The notes under the pieces are model-generated. The model was not told the origin of the DNA. It saw nothing but the letters and a program-made list of their open reading frames with translations, and did not search any database. Shown here piece by piece: positions 62,365 through 64,000 of a stretch of 64,000 nucleotides of DNA (its first letter is position 1; each line of letters starts with the position of its first letter). Location: contig CALODD010000085.1 of assembly GCA_942491945.1 (NCBI GenBank), positions 1 to 64,000 on the forward strand. The letters are read 5' to 3'. A program made the position numbers and the translations under genes. Source of the DNA: JAJDYQ01 sp942491945 (GTDB taxonomy: Bacteria; Pseudomonadota; Gammaproteobacteria; JAJDYQ01).

Positions 62365-63176
62365 TCCCGTGCTAACTGGTACAGATCGTTCGGTACTTCA
62401 TTATCGAGTTTTAATTCAACTAACTCAGAATGAATTAAAGATTCAAATCCCTTCACTTCATCCTGCTTATCCATTAAAAAAGTGGGCATCGCTTTTATTA
62501 GCTGTTCCAGCTCTGAACCGTTATCAAACTCTTGTTGCTTGAACATCAACCAAACCCAGTAACCAGAAAAACCTTCGACCTCATAAAAACGCTGCAGAAT
62601 ATCAATATCATCTTCCGTCAACTTTCCTGGCAATCCACTTAAAACCAGTATTCGTGTCGGTAAAGACAGTTCCAGCTCGGCAGACCTCGGCCTGAAATAC
62701 TCCTCCGCGATTAAAGATAATTGGTCCCGGGCCGGCACCTGCCGATTCAACAAGCCAGGGAATAAGTCTTCCGTATTTCCATTAGCGGTAAAGTCCAGAT
62801 GATGTATGAACGGACGATCTCCAGCCATATCAACGGATATACGCAACAGAAGCTTTTGCACCAGAGTAACTGCATCATTAGTACGCTCGGCAGTATGACG
62901 AAAGCAAAGATGAGGCCGTGAAAATTCAACGCAGGCAGGAAGCTTACCTTCCACTAACTGATAAACGCCGACTCTTAGATAATCCGGGCGGGCTTTACGA
63001 GCATGTTCCGACATTACACTAAACGAACTTGTCGAAGCACTTTGCTCACACCATGCTCTTAACTCACCGACTGAATCACGGTAACCCTGATCCATTTCTT
63101 TTAACCGCTTTCGAAAATGCGGCTTCAGGTTATCCTTCAGTCCATCTAGTTGACGTTGCAATGCTTCTAAAGACAT
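62352..63176 (-). CDS. Unknown protein coupled to the SUMF1-domain gene
   Basis: A 274-residue soluble protein I do not recognise. An N-terminal helical stretch (RQLDGLKDNLKPHFRKRLKE) is followed by a mixed alpha/beta core with HHLDFTANGNTEDLFPGLL and a strand-loop LVLSGLPGKLTEDDID. The latter is loosely P-loop-like but lacks the GKS/T. The stop overlaps the SUMF1-gene start by 13 bases, so the two are co-produced. No transmembrane segment. Confidence 0.65.
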   Translation of the reverse strand: MSLEALQRQLDGLKDNLKPHFRKRLKEMDQGYRDSVGELRAWCEQSASTSSFSVMSEHARKARPDYLRVGVYQLVEGKLPACVEFSRPHLCFRHTAERTNDAVTLVQKLLLRISVDMAGDRPFIHHLDFTANGNTEDLFPGLLNRQVPARDQLSLIAEEYFRPRSAELELSLPTRILVLSGLPGKLTEDDIDILQRFYEVEGFSGYWVWLMFKQQEFDNGSELEQLIKAMPTFLMDKQDEVKGFESLIHSELVELKLDNEVPNDLYQLAREWIR

Positions 63177-63238
63177 ATCGGCTGGTTATTTAATGACACT
63201 AACTATAGAGCAGCTTAACTGACCAGGAGTTCACTCAT

Positions 63239-63649
63239 TCAACTACTCAAACGACGCCAGTATGTGGCTCGCCAATAGTAAAGCACTGTTGTATCGACAT
63301 AGGGATATGTCGTGGCATAGTCTTCACCGCGATGCGGCGTTTCAATGTTATCGATATTAGAATCAAGCGGACGCCAGTCGGACTCTCGTGCTTTACCGGG
63401 TAACGGCTTTTGCGCCTCCAGTGCTCTACGCTTTGAACAACTGCCAAACTGGACGTAGTTTAGTTGTGCCTGAAGCAACGAAACATCGTTAACGCCACCA
63501 ACCATATCTGCAAAACGCAGCTGAGATAAATCGTCTTCCCAACGACAGATCGGGCAAGTTTCATGATTACCCGGTTGCCGACGGAACACTACGTGGCCAC
63601 AACAAGGACAGGGATACTGAACTTCTGGTTGAGTGAACATATGTTTCAC
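63239..63649 (-). CDS. CPCC-family Cys-rich protein
   Basis: A 136-residue protein starting with CPCCGHVVF and ETCPICRWEDD (two zinc-binding pairs, residues about 14-40), fitting the CPCC family. A Trp/Tyr-rich tail follows. The ATG at 63640 (MFTQPEVQ) may be the true start. The function is unknown. Same strand as the pair downstream but 62 bases away. Confidence 0.72.
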   Translation of the reverse strand: MKHMFTQPEVQYPCPCCGHVVFRRQPGNHETCPICRWEDDLSQLRFADMVGGVNDVSLLQAQLNYVQFGSCSKRRALEAQKPLPGKARESDWRPLDSNIDNIETPHRGEDYATTYPYVDTTVLYYWRATYWRRLSS

Positions 63650-63675
63650 TATACAAGCAGTTTAGATAAAGTTCA

Positions 63676-64000
63676 TCATTCGTCTGGCGGCGACACCACA
63701 CTAGTTTCATACGCATAACGCTGCGTAATATTGCCAGCATGCATAAATACATCCAGCAGTTTTTCGTAATAAGCCCGGGGTATTCGCACCTCAGGCTCCC
63801 AGGTACCCATCTGTTGATAGATCGCTATTGTATCGCTTAGGACATTGATATCGATATCTGGTAAGTAATGATGAATGGCTTTTGCCACATCTACTGCCGA
63901 TGACTCAATGACGAACATTCTGGCTTTACGGTAGGCGCGCATATAGGCCTTAGCTTCATCCGTCTTCAGCCATTCACGTGTGGAACAAATTGAACTAAAG
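63676..64000 (-). CDS. ABC transporter substrate-binding protein, C-terminal end only
   Basis: About 107 residues at the right edge; the frame is open through base 63999. The sequence STREWLKTDEAKAYMRAYRK, then IYQQMGTWEPEVRIPRAYYE, resembles the C-terminus of NMT1/THI5 or SsuA-like periplasmic binding proteins for nitrate, sulfonate or thiamine precursors. The ligand cannot be told from this part. The apparent Met at 63942 is internal. Confidence 0.6.
   Translation of the reverse strand, partial: FSSICSTREWLKTDEAKAYMRAYRKARMFVIESSAVDVAKAIHHYLPDIDINVLSDTIAIYQQMGTWEPEVRIPRAYYEKLLDVFMHAGNITQRYAYETSVVSPPDE

Noticed and set aside
1..64000. CRISPR arrays, rRNA genes, complete insertion sequences
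   Set aside because: No regularly spaced repeats, no rRNA-like stretches and no transposase frames were seen on either strand.

Overview
The window looks like two different genomes joined near base 8,830. The left 8.8 kb is GC-rich (41 of 60 bases are G or C in the line starting at 3061) and its genes look alphaproteobacterial: an ABC1 kinase, a VPLPA-CTERM surface protein, an MntR-type regulator overlapping an MFS transporter, and a CPA1 antiporter with a cyclic-nucleotide-binding tail. From about 8,831 onward the DNA is near 47% GC (28 of 60 in the line starting at 9241). The gene content and order there are those of a gammaproteobacterial chromosome that I cannot place below class. The join cuts threonine dehydratase after about 267 residues, so a chimeric assembly is the simplest reading. 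A genuine recombination cannot be excluded from sequence alone.

Layout of the right part. 8.8-20.4 kb: truncated ilvA, rpiA, an MFS transporter, three small orphan genes, then fkpB-lspA-ileS-ribF, an unknown Cys-containing protein, murJ and divergent rpsT. 20.4-22.3 kb: a hairpin-rich repeat block and an AT-rich DUF3800 gene, inserted into otherwise conserved synteny. 22.3-33.8 kb: proB-obgE-rpmA-rplU, divergent ispB, then the outer-membrane/vitamin/ribosome run lptD-surA-pdxA-rsmA-apaG-apaH and a small S4 protein. 33.8-46.7 kb: a CAP-domain protein, folA-thyA-lgt, small envelope proteins, a PBP4-type carboxypeptidase, an SPFH/NfeD pair, a radical SAM protein, ispG and a DciA-like protein. 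46.8-48.7 kb: an AT-rich two-gene cassette, TcmP facing a three-Cys-motif (Gp37/Gp68, DUF5131) protein, beside tRNA-Met. 49-59.3 kb: ychF-pth-rplY-prs-tRNA-Gln-ispE-lolB-TPR lipoprotein, divergent hemA-prfA, then small Cys proteins and a HAD phosphatase. 59.9-64 kb: an AGCS symporter, a formylglycine-enzyme-like protein overlapping an unknown partner, a CPCC protein and the end of a substrate-binding protein.

Most of the right part is housekeeping: isoprenoid synthesis (ispB, ispG, ispE), folate/thymidylate (folA, thyA), outer-membrane assembly (lptD, surA, lolB, lgt, lspA), peptidoglycan (murJ, PBP4) and translation. The accessory material worth attention is the TcmP/three-Cys pair, the DUF3800 protein with an apparent winged-helix tail next to the repeats, and the FGE-like pair. 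Two genes, ileS and the DUF5131 gene, are each broken by what looks like one missing G in a GG pair. That pattern favours sequencing error over decay.
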